NCBI GenBank assembly: GCA_902788705.1
Contig: CADALE010000004.1
Coordinates: forward strand, 1 to 64,000
Reading direction: 5' to 3'
Length of the DNA: 64,000 bases
Origin: an uncultured Coriobacteriaceae bacterium
GTDB taxonomy: Bacteria; Actinomycetota; Coriobacteriia; Coriobacteriales; Atopobiaceae
Each line of letters begins with the position of its first letter. The stretch's first letter is position 1. The notes beneath the pieces were generated by a model. That model was not told the DNA's origin. It was given only the letters and a program-made list of their open reading frames with translations, and did no database searches. A program made the position numbers and the translations under genes. Below, one piece after another: positions 26,964 to 35,956 of this stretch.

Positions 26964-29900
26964 CTACTGGAGCAGGATGCTGTCCTCGCCCCAGCCCATG
27001 CGCTCGATCACGCGATAGAGCGCCCCATGCCAGAAGCCGGCCACGATCGTGCGACCGTTGGGCTGATCCCATGTCCAGACCGTGAGGCTCCCATCGGACG
27101 TTGTGCTGGTTGGCGCGCCCATCAGCTCGCGCACCTGGTCGTCGTCCATGCCGATTCCCAGGCGGGAGAGCGCCTCGTCAGCCATCGGTCGGGCGGCCTG
27201 TGCCTTGGTGTCGTCGGCCGCGACGCCCTTGGCGTCCTCCGCCTCGTGCACCGCCGTGCCCACCAGCACCATCTCGCGCTCCCTGTCCAGACGCGTCGTG
27301 GTGATGCTTTGCGCCTGCGAAGGCCGCCCCCAGTCGCTGAACACGGTGAGCGTGCAGGTGGCAGGCCCAAAGATGGCCTGCTGGTGGCTTGCGAAGTAGT
27401 GCGCGCGTATGGTGTAGGTGCCGCCCATGGCCCTGCGTATCTCGTACAGCTCGGGGCCGTAGCCGTCGGTGATGTCCTCCGACACGCGACCGCCGGCGTA
27501 CGTGAGGCGGTGGGCGTAGTACGCCTCCTCGCCAGAGGGCTCGGTCACGTGCAGGTCCACGTCGGTCTCGTCGGCGTCCCAGGCAAGGGTGACGCGCAGG
27601 TCGCAGTCAAGCACGCCCTCTAGGTCGTCGCCCAGCGACGGCAGGTCGGGAGCCTGCTGCCACGACTGCCCCTCGGCCCAGGCGCGCAGCACGTTGTACT
27701 CCTCCACGGCAAAGAGGGCGATGGCCATGGGCCTGCGCTGCCACGGGGTGAGCGCGGTCTCGCGATACGCCTCGCCTGCCTCCTCGGCATAGGCGCGCGC
27801 CTTGGCCTCGTTGCCAGCGGCATATGCCTCGCGGGCCAGCTCGGACAGCACCAGGGCCACGTCTCGGTGGCTCTGCGAGTCTTCGCCACGCAGGCGCAGC
27901 ACGCGCCTCATTGCCACGAGGGACTCCTCGAGGCTTCCTGCCTCGCGCAGGCGCCATCCCAGCACGCGCAGCAAGGCGGCATCCTCGATGCGCAGCTCAG
28001 CCAGGTTGGTGAGCACCCTCACGCCATAGTCCTCGTCATCGTGCGCAAGGAACCACCCGGCGCAGTCAAGGAAGAACGAGGGCGAGAGGCGGTACTCGTC
28101 GCGCGTCGACAGGTAGGCATCGCGGGCTGCACCCTCGGCGCCGCCCGAGTGCGCCTCGTCAAGCGCCTTGAGATACGGCGCGTTGGGCATCCAGGCTTTT
28201 ACCTGCACCGATACGCTGGGACTTTCCTCCCTAGGGCCCATCGGATCGCCTGCGGGAGCAGACGCGGCAGCGGGGCTGCGAAGCGCCGAGGGGGCGGCCA
28301 TCCTGCGCAACGGCTCCATCTGGGGCATCGGTGCCGAGTCCGCAAAGGCCCCCTCGGAAAGCATGCCATCGAAGAGGGACGCCGCAGCAAACCCATCCGG
28401 CTCCCAGCCCCCGTCCCAATCGTTACCTCCAGAGCGCTGCCGTGAGGTTGCTGCCCTCATGCCCATGCCGCCCGCCTCCGCCATGCGACCGCTCCGTCGG
28501 TCGCGCATGGAGGGTGCCGGCTGCGGTCCCGTCGGGTAGTCTTCCCGCCACCAGGCAAGCAGCTTGGCCCACTCATGCACGAGGGCGTCATGGTGAATCC
28601 GGGCGTCCGCCTCCTTCGAGGACAGCCGCATCCGCCCGGCCATGGCCTGCTTCCATGCGGTGTGCATCGTCTCCCAGCTTGCGGGAGGCTCGATGTCGTG
28701 ACGAAGCCACTGGTCAAGGGTCTCGAGCACGATCAGCGACGTGACGGGGGACGCCACGCCAAAGCGCCTGCCAAGCTCCTGCAGCTCGTCGGCGTACTCG
28801 TCGGCTCGCGGCGAGAGCAGCGAGACCCTGCGCGCTGCCCATGCGCGGGCAAGCACGCTACCCTCGCGGGCGTCTCCCGCGGAAAGGGCAAGCTGCCTGC
28901 CGTCCTCGGCAAGCTCGATGGTGGTGGTGTCGGCGGTCAGCCTTCCGATGACGGCTCGGCGCGAGCCGTCGGCCGTGCCCATGTCGCACACGTCGGCGAT
29001 GCCGTGCCCGCGCACCTCGAGGAGCCTCGAGGCGCCGTCGGCAACAAGCAGGTGCATGAGCCCATCGGCATTCTGGGGTGCCACCGCAAGGTCCACCATG
29101 CGGCCGCCACAAGCCTGTCGCACGGCCTCGGCGTCGCGCTCGACGCCGCTCACGATGGCAAGCACGTCGCACTGGCGCGGAAGGCGCGTCGCCTCGTCAG
29201 AGAGGGTGTCGAGGCCGTCGGTAAAGAGCACGCAGACATTGCCGTCGGCCAATCCTGCACCTGCTCCCTGTATGCCCTCGAGCTGCTCGGCAAGCCTGCG
29301 GAAGCTCGTGCCGCCGTCGTAGCGAAGGCCTCGCACGTGCTGCACCAGCTCGTCGGCAGACGCAAGCCGCACGTGCTCGACGATGTCGTTGGCAAAGGCG
29401 ACCAGCTCGATGGATCGCAGCGTGGGCGCGGATGCGTAGGCACGCAGCAGCCCGAGCTCGCTCTCGTGGTCAATGCCCGCGCGCGACCCCGACACGTCCC
29501 AGAGCACGGTGAGGCCCGTGAGGGCGGGCACCTCCTCGGTGGTGCTGGGGCCCTCGTCCGACGCGCAGAACCAGACGGTGCCGTCGGCGTCGCGCTCGCT
29601 TAGCACGAAGGAGGTGGGCAGCTCGGGCATGGAGATGCGCACGCAGTCGCCCGGGGTGAGGTTGCGGTCGTCGCGCCGCAGGGTCCAGGAGCCTTGGGCC
29701 TCGCTCATCGAGGCGTCGCCCACGCCGCTGATCACCGGCGCGGGGCACTCGAGCATGGCCACCTCGATGCGCAGCGAGCGCCGGTCGAGGTGCTCGGCGG
29801 GCATGGGCAGGTCGAGGGTTGCCCCGTGGGTGCCAGAGAGCAGCAGGGGAGCCGTGTAGCGCAGCATCAGCGTGCGCCGCCCGTGGGCAGGCACGGGATA

Positions 29901-30326
29901 GACGCGCGTGCGGTAGACGTTGCCCCTCACGGCCTCGACGAGGCCCGGATCGGCCCCGCGACGCTGCTCGGTCTCGAAGGCCACGCGCGCCTTCTCCTTG
30001 CCCACCACGACGCCCTCTATCATCTGCCCGTCGATGTCAAGCGCGTAGCCACACACGACCGCGCGGTCGGGCAGGGGGATGGCAAACGACGCGCTGATGG
30101 GGCGCCCGTTTGGGTTTGCCACCACGACGCTCTGCGTCACCTGCGCAAAGATGCCGCTTACCCGAGCCTCCACCTCGAGGCTCTCCAGGGTGCACGGCCT
30201 GTCCTTCGACTCCCGAGGCGTCACGTCAAGCCAGTGGACCGGAACAAGCGTCGCGATGCCGCCCTCCACGTCCACGACGTTGCCCACCATGTGCCTTGAG
30301 AACCATCTGCCCAGCAGCGAGTCCAT
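26964..30326 (-). CDS. large VIT / von Willebrand A / DUF2135 domain protein
   Basis: 1120 residues from the ATG at 30326, chosen because GGGAGG lies just upstream; ATGs 15 and 27 bases earlier lack this. An N-terminal VIT domain (residues 45-180, FAQVTQSVVVANPNGRPISA, VYRTRVYPVPAHGRRTLML) is followed by a vWA domain with MIDAS-like DVSGS near 274, a TPR-like helical part near 760-870, and a DUF2135-like domain near 910-1000 (DETDVDLHV, EPSGEEAYY, DGYGPE). The last 60 residues (DDQVRELMGAPTSTTSDG..WTWD) resemble BamE/SmpA repeats. No signal peptide or membrane helix is evident, so it is likely cytosolic. The domain order is known in VIT proteins of unknown role. Confidence 0.85.
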   Translation of the reverse strand: MDSLLGRWFSRHMVGNVVDVEGGIATLVPVHWLDVTPRESKDRPCTLESLEVEARVSGIFAQVTQSVVVANPNGRPISASFAIPLPDRAVVCGYALDIDGQMIEGVVVGKEKARVAFETEQRRGADPGLVEAVRGNVYRTRVYPVPAHGRRTLMLRYTAPLLLSGTHGATLDLPMPAEHLDRRSLRIEVAMLECPAPVISGVGDASMSEAQGSWTLRRDDRNLTPGDCVRISMPELPTSFVLSERDADGTVWFCASDEGPSTTEEVPALTGLTVLWDVSGSRAGIDHESELGLLRAYASAPTLRSIELVAFANDIVEHVRLASADELVQHVRGLRYDGGTSFRRLAEQLEGIQGAGAGLADGNVCVLFTDGLDTLSDEATRLPRQCDVLAIVSGVERDAEAVRQACGGRMVDLAVAPQNADGLMHLLVADGASRLLEVRGHGIADVCDMGTADGSRRAVIGRLTADTTTIELAEDGRQLALSAGDAREGSVLARAWAARRVSLLSPRADEYADELQELGRRFGVASPVTSLIVLETLDQWLRHDIEPPASWETMHTAWKQAMAGRMRLSSKEADARIHHDALVHEWAKLLAWWREDYPTGPQPAPSMRDRRSGRMAEAGGMGMRAATSRQRSGGNDWDGGWEPDGFAAASLFDGMLSEGAFADSAPMPQMEPLRRMAAPSALRSPAAASAPAGDPMGPREESPSVSVQVKAWMPNAPYLKALDEAHSGGAEGAARDAYLSTRDEYRLSPSFFLDCAGWFLAHDDEDYGVRVLTNLAELRIEDAALLRVLGWRLREAGSLEESLVAMRRVLRLRGEDSQSHRDVALVLSELAREAYAAGNEAKARAYAEEAGEAYRETALTPWQRRPMAIALFAVEEYNVLRAWAEGQSWQQAPDLPSLGDDLEGVLDCDLRVTLAWDADETDVDLHVTEPSGEEAYYAHRLTYAGGRVSEDITDGYGPELYEIRRAMGGTYTIRAHYFASHQQAIFGPATCTLTVFSDWGRPSQAQSITTTRLDREREMVLVGTAVHEAEDAKGVAADDTKAQAARPMADEALSRLGIGMDDDQVRELMGAPTSTTSDGSLTVWTWDQPNGRTIVAGFWHGALYRVIERMGWGEDSILLQ

Positions 30327-30431
30327 CTTGCCTCCCGTCATCGAACTACCCATTCATGTTGCAGCATCATAGGGGTGTGCCTTGACGACTGTTGCGCAAG
30401 CTGTCAGATGTGGCCGCCAAGCGGCCCTGCG

Positions 30432-31022
30432 CTACCTCAAGCCGGGGAACCCCTGCTGGCGCAGCGCCTCAAAGAGCACGATGGCGACGGCGTTTGACAG
30501 GTTGAGCGAGCTGATCTGCCCTTCGCGTGGGTCGACGAAGTTGCCGCAGATGTCGCGGCGCAGCTCGGGGTGCAGCTCGTCGTGGCGCACGTGCCAGCGG
30601 TCGGCGTCCACGAGCGCCTCGTCGCCCACCATGGGGATGCGCTCGCACCTATCGGGGTTTGCGGCAATGAGCTGCTGGTCAAGGCCTGCGCTCTCCCTGC
30701 CAAACACGAGCCAGTCGCCGTCATGGTAGGCAGCCTGGTCGTAGGTGCGCGCACCGATCTTGGTAAGCAGGTGTGTGCCGGAAGGCAGGGGAGTGCCAAG
30801 TTCGACGCCCAGCGCATCCCGCACGAACGCGTCCCAGTTGGCATGTACCACCAGGTCGAGGCTGTGCCAGTAAGCAAGGCCGGCGCGACGTACCGCCATG
30901 TCCGAGAGGTCAAAGCCAAACGGGCCCACCAGATGCAGGCGCGCGCCCGCAAGCACGCAGGTGCGTCCCACGTTTCCCGTGTTGGCGGGTATCTCGGGCT
31001 GTACCAGCACCACGTTCAGCAC
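30432..31022 (-). CDS. trmL: tRNA (cytidine(34)-2'-O)-methyltransferase TrmL
   Basis: 196 residues, GTG start with GAGGAG seven bases upstream. It shows the SPOUT pattern of TrmL: MLNVVLVQPEIPANTGNVGRTC at the N-terminus, LVFGRESAGL in the middle and ISSLNLSNAVAIVLFEALRQQGF at the C-terminus, which forms the knotted SAM site. The family methylates the 2'-OH of the wobble base in tRNA-Leu isoacceptors. It lies 105 bp after the VIT/vWA gene start on the same strand and is probably transcribed before it. Confidence 0.92.
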   Translation of the reverse strand: MLNVVLVQPEIPANTGNVGRTCVLAGARLHLVGPFGFDLSDMAVRRAGLAYWHSLDLVVHANWDAFVRDALGVELGTPLPSGTHLLTKIGARTYDQAAYHDGDWLVFGRESAGLDQQLIAANPDRCERIPMVGDEALVDADRWHVRHDELHPELRRDICGNFVDPREGQISSLNLSNAVAIVLFEALRQQGFPGLR

Positions 31023-31186
31023 GCTGCGCTCCTCTCATGGAAGGTGGCCAGCGCCGGTCCGCCGCAGGGGCCGGCCGACACCGCGCCAGTATACTGCATG
31101 CGCCACCGCCGTCCTCGCCTGCGCGCCCATTTCTCGCGCCGGACGAAAAGCCCGCGTTGCACAACTGGCCACGTTGGCCGCTTGCC

Positions 31187-31192
31187 TATAAT
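31187..31192 (+). promoter_or_regulatory. possible -10 box of the zinc-ribbon gene
   Basis: TATAAT lies 69 bases before the next start, in an otherwise GC-rich gap between divergent genes. A CTGGCC -35 candidate is poor. Confidence 0.35.
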
Positions 31193-31261
31193 GTTCAGAC
31201 AACGCGGCGCACCCGTGCGCAAGCGCCCACGCCCTGACACCGACCAAGCAAAGGAGTGCCC

Positions 31262-31906
31262 ATGTGGTGTCCCAACTGTGGTAAGGAGATCCTCGACTCT
31301 GCCTCGTTCTGCATGTTCTGCGGTACCGACCTCAGGCCATACAAGACCTCGAGTCCTGCCCCCACCCCCGCTCCAACTCCTGCTCCCGCCCCCACGCCGG
31401 TGCCCGCAAGCACCGGGTCAAACCTCTCCGCCAACCCCACCCAGGACCGTCCTGGCGACACCAACGGCATGCGCCATGCCCGCCAGTTCATGCGCCTGCT
31501 CGACTCCAAGGGCATGAGCTACACCTACAAGCACGAGCGCGAGGGCGACAACCTCAACGGCGTGGTGCGCGTCCAGCTGGGCGGCGGCGGGCTCAACTTC
31601 CCGCCCACTGCCTTCTGGGTGGACTTCGACTTCAACAACAGCGGCGAGGGCGACTCCATCCACATCTCGGCCGCCGGCGTGATGTCGTTCAACCGCTCCA
31701 ACCGCATGAACTGCCTGCGCGTGTGCAACAAGGTGGGCAACGAGCGCCGCTTTGCCCGCTTCTACCTGGACGAGGACGACGACCTGTGCGCCGATGTCGA
31801 CTCCTGGGTAAGCGACGAGAACGCCGCCGACCGCGCCTACGAGCTGCTGATGCTGTTTGCCGGCGTGTTCAACGTGACGTGGAAGGACTTCGAGAACGCG
31901 CGCTAG
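31262..31906 (+). CDS. zinc-ribbon protein with YbjN-like domain
   Basis: 214 residues from the ATG at 31262, six bases after AAGGAG. An N-terminal zinc ribbon (MWCPNCGKEI...FCMFCG, four Cys at 3, 6, 17, 20) is joined by a Pro/Ala-rich linker (PAPTPAPTPAPAPTPVP) to a domain of about 130 residues beginning at the HARQFMRLLDSKG segment. That domain is similar to the whole of the next protein (ARQF/KREF, LLDSKGMSY/LLDSRGMYY) and resembles YbjN, a type III chaperone-like fold. The partner of the ribbon is unknown. The two genes are 45 bp apart and form an operon that arose by duplication. Confidence 0.82.
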   Translation: MWCPNCGKEILDSASFCMFCGTDLRPYKTSSPAPTPAPTPAPAPTPVPASTGSNLSANPTQDRPGDTNGMRHARQFMRLLDSKGMSYTYKHEREGDNLNGVVRVQLGGGGLNFPPTAFWVDFDFNNSGEGDSIHISAAGVMSFNRSNRMNCLRVCNKVGNERRFARFYLDEDDDLCADVDSWVSDENAADRAYELLMLFAGVFNVTWKDFENAR

Positions 31907-31951
31907 CGCCTAACCACCATACCAACCGCAGGAGTACCCAAGGAGGCATCC

Positions 31952-32431
31952 ATGGCACTGTTCAACTGGAAGGGCGGCTCTACCTCGGTCAAGGAGCCCG
32001 AGACCGGATCCCAGCAGCACAAGCGCGAGTTCTGCGAGCTGCTTGACAGCCGCGGCATGTACTACGACGAGCGCGACGGCGACCCCACCACCGTGATCAT
32101 GCGCTTCGGCGGCGGCAGCTTCAACTTCGACCACATCACGGTGTTCATCGACTTCGACCCCAACAGCAAGGCCACCGGCGACACGGTGCACCTCGTGGCG
32201 CTGTGCCTGGGCAAGTTCGAGGGAGGCAGGCTTGAGCGCGGCCTGGAGCTGTGCAACGACATCCTGCGCCGCAAGCGCTGGGTGCGTCCCTACATCGACG
32301 ACGACGGCGACCTCGACTTTGACGCCGACATGTTCATCGGTGGCAGCACCGCCGCATCTGACACCTTCGAGCTGGTGCAGGCCATGGTGTCGATCATCGA
32401 CGACGTGTACCCCGACATCCAGCGCGCCTAG
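31952..32431 (+). CDS. YbjN-like small protein, paralogue of the preceding domain
   Basis: 159 residues. It is homologous along its length to the C-terminal domain of the upstream zinc-ribbon protein: both run from a QF/EF-x-x-LLDS-x-GM motif through an acidic strand (VDFDF / IDFDP) to ERRFARFYLDEDDD or RRKRWVRPYIDDDGD. It has no zinc ribbon, membrane helix or signal. YbjN relatives are thought to be chaperone-like or regulatory; no function is shown here. The start has AAGGAGG upstream. A strong bidirectional hairpin follows. Confidence 0.8.
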   Translation: MALFNWKGGSTSVKEPETGSQQHKREFCELLDSRGMYYDERDGDPTTVIMRFGGGSFNFDHITVFIDFDPNSKATGDTVHLVALCLGKFEGGRLERGLELCNDILRRKRWVRPYIDDDGDLDFDADMFIGGSTAASDTFELVQAMVSIIDDVYPDIQRA

Positions 32432-32464
32432 TGGCATAGCGCGGCCGGCATACGACGAGCCAAG

Positions 32465-32503
32465 AGGGCGGGGCCCAGGAGACGAAATCCTGGGCCCCGC
32501 CCT
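32465..32503. terminator. strong bidirectional hairpin between convergent genes
   Basis: A perfect 16-bp stem (agggcggggcccagga) with a seven-base loop lies between the YbjN-like gene and the PrsW gene. The following T content is low. Confidence 0.7.
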
Positions 32504-32537
32504 TACGTTGCCTCTTGTGCAATCGCGGCGCTGCTGC

Positions 32538-33290
32538 CTACTCGTGCAGCTCGAGGCTGCAATACTCGCCGCGCTCACCCTTGAAGCGGTTCAGCACCAG
32601 GAACTGGAACACGGCGGATACCAGCACCACCGCCAGGGACACGGTAATGGCCATCACCACCACGGCTTCGTCCTCCACGGCAAAGCCGGCGTTCATGACC
32701 GTGGCCGCGTCGTACACCGTGTGCCACAGCACCGGGACTGCCAGTCCCAGAATCAGGTAGAGGTTGGCGTTGGCATCCCCCTCCTGCTGCGCGTAGCGGG
32801 CGCGCCCAAGGTTTGTGCCCATGATGATGCCCAGCGCCATGTGCATAGCGAAGACGGGCAGGCGAATCAGGCTCACCACGATGTTGCCGCTGCCGTAGAG
32901 AAGCTCCTCGAGCGCGGTGAACCCCACGCCCACCCCGGCGCACAGGACGCCGTGCTCGTAGACGTTCTTGGGCTTGACGAGCCGCACCACCAGGAGATAC
33001 ACGAGGAGCTTGCTGAGCTCCTCGGCAAGGCCGGCCGCGAAGAAGCTGCTCACCAGCGACTTGAGCGTGAGGGTGGGGATGAGGTCGCTCAGGGGCTTGC
33101 CAAAGACGTTGAGCACCAGAAGGCCGGCGAGCATCACCATGACGGTCGAGAGGAACGGCGTGACCATGCCAAGGGCCACGGGCAGCACCGCCGCCTTCCT
33201 CTCCATGGGCTCGGGGGTTTCGCGTGCATACATCCTGATGTAGAAGACGATGCAGAGCGCATACGAGAGTAGCGAGACGATCAGGTCCAT
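32538..33290 (-). CDS. PrsW-family intramembrane metalloprotease
   Basis: 250 residues from the ATG at 33290; GAAGGG lies upstream. About seven membrane helices are seen. The four PrsW/CPBP-like motifs are present: AGLAEELSK (Glu90, Glu91), FTALEELLY (Glu127, Glu128), an HMALG segment (His149) and WHTVYD (His189). PrsW proteins are membrane-embedded proteases; in Bacillus subtilis PrsW cleaves the anti-sigma factor RsiW. No sigma/anti-sigma pair is visible nearby, so the substrate is unknown. The gene is monocistronic, divergent from the NADH oxidase gene. Confidence 0.9.
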   Translation of the reverse strand: MDLIVSLLSYALCIVFYIRMYARETPEPMERKAAVLPVALGMVTPFLSTVMVMLAGLLVLNVFGKPLSDLIPTLTLKSLVSSFFAAGLAEELSKLLVYLLVVRLVKPKNVYEHGVLCAGVGVGFTALEELLYGSGNIVVSLIRLPVFAMHMALGIIMGTNLGRARYAQQEGDANANLYLILGLAVPVLWHTVYDAATVMNAGFAVEDEAVVVMAITVSLAVVLVSAVFQFLVLNRFKGERGEYCSLELHE

Positions 33291-33552
33291 CGCCCATCCC
33301 TTCGGTTGGCTTCTTTCGTGGCGGTCGCCGTCCGACATGATAGCGCTGTTGGCCGGCAAGTTGCCTGTCACAGGGAGGCTGCGGGGAAAGATGGCGCCTC
33401 TCGGCGCGTCTGCGGGGTGCATATGCCCGGCGCATGGCAGTTCGCGGCCCTCCTGCCGAAAGGGCGTTGCAGGTGGTCGATGCCTCATGCAGAAGAGTGC
33501 CTGTCTGGGCTATCGTGTCCCCAACGTTTCCCACCAGCGAGGGGAGTACCTT

Positions 33553-34896
33553 ATGAGCAAGATCGTCGTCGTGGGTGCCAACCATGCGGGCACCGCCGCC
33601 ATCAACACCATCCTGGACAACTACAAGGGCAACGAGGTCGTGGCCTTCGACGCCAACTCCAACATCAGCTTCCTGGGCTGCGGCATGGCCCTGTGGATAG
33701 GCAACCAGATCAGCGGGCCCGACGGCCTCTTCTACCAGACCAAGGAGCAGTTCGAGGCCAAGGGAGCCACCATCCACATGGAGACCCCGGTCGAGCGCAT
33801 CGACTTCGACGCCAAGGTGGTCTACGCCACGGGCAAGGACGGCACCCCGTACGCCGAGCCCTACGACAAGCTGGTGCTGGCCACCGGCTCGCTTCCCATC
33901 ATCCCGCGCTTCGAGGGCGGCGACCTCGAGAACATCCAGCAGGTGAAGCTGTTCCAGAACGCTGCCGAGGTGGTGGACAAGCTGAAGGACCCGGCCATCA
34001 AGACGGTGGCCGTGGTAGGCGCGGGCTACATCGGCGTGGAGCTTGCCGAGGCATTCCAGCGCTGCGGGCGCCACACGCTGCTGGTTGACATGGCCCCCAC
34101 CTGCATGGCCAACAACTTCGACCCCGAGTTCAGCGCGATGATGGCCAAGAACCTGGAGGACAACGGCATCGAGGCGCACTACGGCGAGGGCGTCGACCAC
34201 TTCGAGGGCGTGGACGGGAAGGTTACCAAGCTGGTCACCGACAAGGGCTCCTACGACGTGGACATGGTGTGCGTGTGCATCGGCTTCAGGCCCAACAACG
34301 AGCTGGTCAAGGACTCGGGCATGGAGCTCTTCCGCAATGGCGCCATCCTGGTTGACCGCCACCAGCAGACAAGCATCCCCGACGTGTACGCCGTGGGCGA
34401 CTGCGCCACCATCTTCAACAACGGTCTGGACGGCGAGCCTGGCTACATCGCGCTGGCCAGCAACGCGGTGCGTTCGGGCATCGTGGCCGGCCACAACGTG
34501 TGCGGCACCGCGCTCGAGACCCCGGGCGTGCAGGGCTCGTCAGGCATCTGCATCTTTGACCTCAAGATGGTGTCGACGGGCCTTACCGAGGCGGCCGCCG
34601 GTCGCGCGGGCATCGCCGTGAAGACCACCACCGTCACCGACTGCCAGAAGGCGCCGTTCATTGAGCACGACAATCCCGACACCACCATCAAGATCGTGTA
34701 TGACGCCAAGACGCGTGCGATCCTTGGCGCGCAGCTGGCCAGCACCTACGACATGAGCGGCAACATCAACATGTTCAGCCTCGCCGTCGAGAAGAAGGTG
34801 ACGATCGACGAGCTGGCGCTGCTCGACATCTTCTTCCTGCCTCACTTCAACGCGCCGTACAACTACATGACGGTGGCGGCGCTTCAGGCCGACTAA
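33553..34896 (+). CDS. nox: NADH oxidase (water-forming, CoA-disulfide reductase family)
   Basis: 447 residues; ATG at 33553 preceded by GAGGGGAG. An N-terminal FAD fold (VVVGANHAGTAAI), the single redox cysteine in FLGCGMALWIG (Cys43), a second Rossmann fold (VAVVGAGYIGVELAEA), an FAD-binding DVYAVGDCA and a C-terminal dimerisation domain are all in place. Enzymes with this single cysteine that cycles through sulfenic acid reduce O2 to water with NADH, as in Streptococcus Nox. It would regenerate NAD+ and remove oxygen in an anaerobic or microaerophilic cell. It is probably monocistronic; a weak hairpin follows. Confidence 0.93.
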   Translation: MSKIVVVGANHAGTAAINTILDNYKGNEVVAFDANSNISFLGCGMALWIGNQISGPDGLFYQTKEQFEAKGATIHMETPVERIDFDAKVVYATGKDGTPYAEPYDKLVLATGSLPIIPRFEGGDLENIQQVKLFQNAAEVVDKLKDPAIKTVAVVGAGYIGVELAEAFQRCGRHTLLVDMAPTCMANNFDPEFSAMMAKNLEDNGIEAHYGEGVDHFEGVDGKVTKLVTDKGSYDVDMVCVCIGFRPNNELVKDSGMELFRNGAILVDRHQQTSIPDVYAVGDCATIFNNGLDGEPGYIALASNAVRSGIVAGHNVCGTALETPGVQGSSGICIFDLKMVSTGLTEAAAGRAGIAVKTTTVTDCQKAPFIEHDNPDTTIKIVYDAKTRAILGAQLASTYDMSGNINMFSLAVEKKVTIDELALLDIFFLPHFNAPYNYMTVAALQAD

Positions 34897-34940
34897 CCTG
34901 CCTGCGCGAGGGCTGGTTCCCCTCAGGCATGAGGGCCTTT

Positions 34941-34972
34941 GCGGGGACGGCACCTTACGGCGTCGTCCCCGC
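34941..34972 (+). terminator. hairpin after the NADH oxidase gene
   Basis: Stem gcggggacg / cgtccccgc with a 14-base loop, 44 bases after the stop; no T run follows, so termination is uncertain. Confidence 0.4.
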
Positions 34973-35118
34973 GTCGTTATCCAGGTGGCAAGCGGTTGTG
35001 AGGAGAGCCATTTGTCGAGGTTATGTGAAGAGACAGCAAAGGGCATGCCTTGGTCGTGTGTATGGATGTCAGCGGAAGATGCGCACCCGCGCTTCCTCAC
35101 GAGGAGATGGAGCACATC

Positions 35119-35877
35119 ATGAAGCGTTTTGCACAGCTTGCGATTGCGGCAACCCTGGCCATGGCGCTGGTTGGCTGCGGAGGCACCGCGGCTGACCAGG
35201 CGCAGGCGGACGACACGGCCGACGAGGCCATCACCGAGACCACCGATGAGGAGGCCTCCGCCCCCGCGACCTTGGGAGGCTGGCAGGTCTACGGCGAGCC
35301 CGCCTCCAACCTCACCCCCGAGCAGGCCGACATCTTCCAGAAGGCCACTGGCAACCTGCTGGGCGTGAGCTACCATCCGGTTGCCGTCATCGGCCAGCAG
35401 GTGGTGGCCGGCACCAACTACGCCTACCTCTGCCAGGCAACCGCGGTCACGCCCGATGCCCAGGCCGAGTGGGTGGTGGCCGTGGTGTACGTTGACCTTG
35501 AGGGCAACGCCTCGCTTACGGGCGTCAACGCCATCGACCTTGCCGACCTGCACACCGTCGAGGCAGGCGCCACCGAGGCCGTGGGGGCGTGGGCGGTTGC
35601 CGAGCCCGCCATGGCAGCGACCCTTCCCGACGACGCCCAGGCCGCCTATGATGCGGCTGCCGAGCAGCAGGACCTCGAGCTTGTTGCCCAGGCGCTGCTG
35701 GGGACGCAGGTTGTGTCGGGCACCAACTATCAGGTGATGTGCCTGGGCCATGCCGCTGACGAGCCGTACCAGGTGTACGACCTCACCCTGTACCAGGACC
35801 TCGAGGGCAACGTGCAGATAACCTCGATGAATGCGCTTGACCTTGGCTTCTATGTCACCATGGACGTGGCTGAGTAG
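35119..35877 (+). CDS. lipoprotein with two cystatin-like repeats
   Basis: 252 residues from the ATG at 35119. A signal peptide ends in the lipobox LVGC (Cys20), so it is anchored to the outer face of the membrane. A Thr/Glu/Ala/Asp-rich linker follows. Two related domains then occur: residues about 65-145 and 163-250, each with a helix, then QQVVAGTNYAYLC (94-106) or TQVVSGTNYQVMC, then a strand pair ending in LEGN. The QVVAG-type loop next to GTNY is the signature of cystatins and stefins, which block papain-like proteases. The resemblance is by eye; inhibitory action is inference. The gene is followed by a strong terminator. Confidence 0.78.
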   Translation: MKRFAQLAIAATLAMALVGCGGTAADQAQADDTADEAITETTDEEASAPATLGGWQVYGEPASNLTPEQADIFQKATGNLLGVSYHPVAVIGQQVVAGTNYAYLCQATAVTPDAQAEWVVAVVYVDLEGNASLTGVNAIDLADLHTVEAGATEAVGAWAVAEPAMAATLPDDAQAAYDAAAEQQDLELVAQALLGTQVVSGTNYQVMCLGHAADEPYQVYDLTLYQDLEGNVQITSMNALDLGFYVTMDVAE

Positions 35878-35898
35878 CCGAGGGACAGAGTCAAGACT

Positions 35899-35932
35899 GG
35901 GGCCAGGGGACGTCATCCCCTGGCCCCTTTTT
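35899..35932 (+). terminator. Rho-independent terminator of the lipoprotein gene
   Basis: A perfect 12-bp stem (ggggccagggga) with a five-base loop is followed by ttttt. Confidence 0.88.
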
Positions 35933-35956
35933 GTGCCCGTTGGCGACCCTGGCCAG

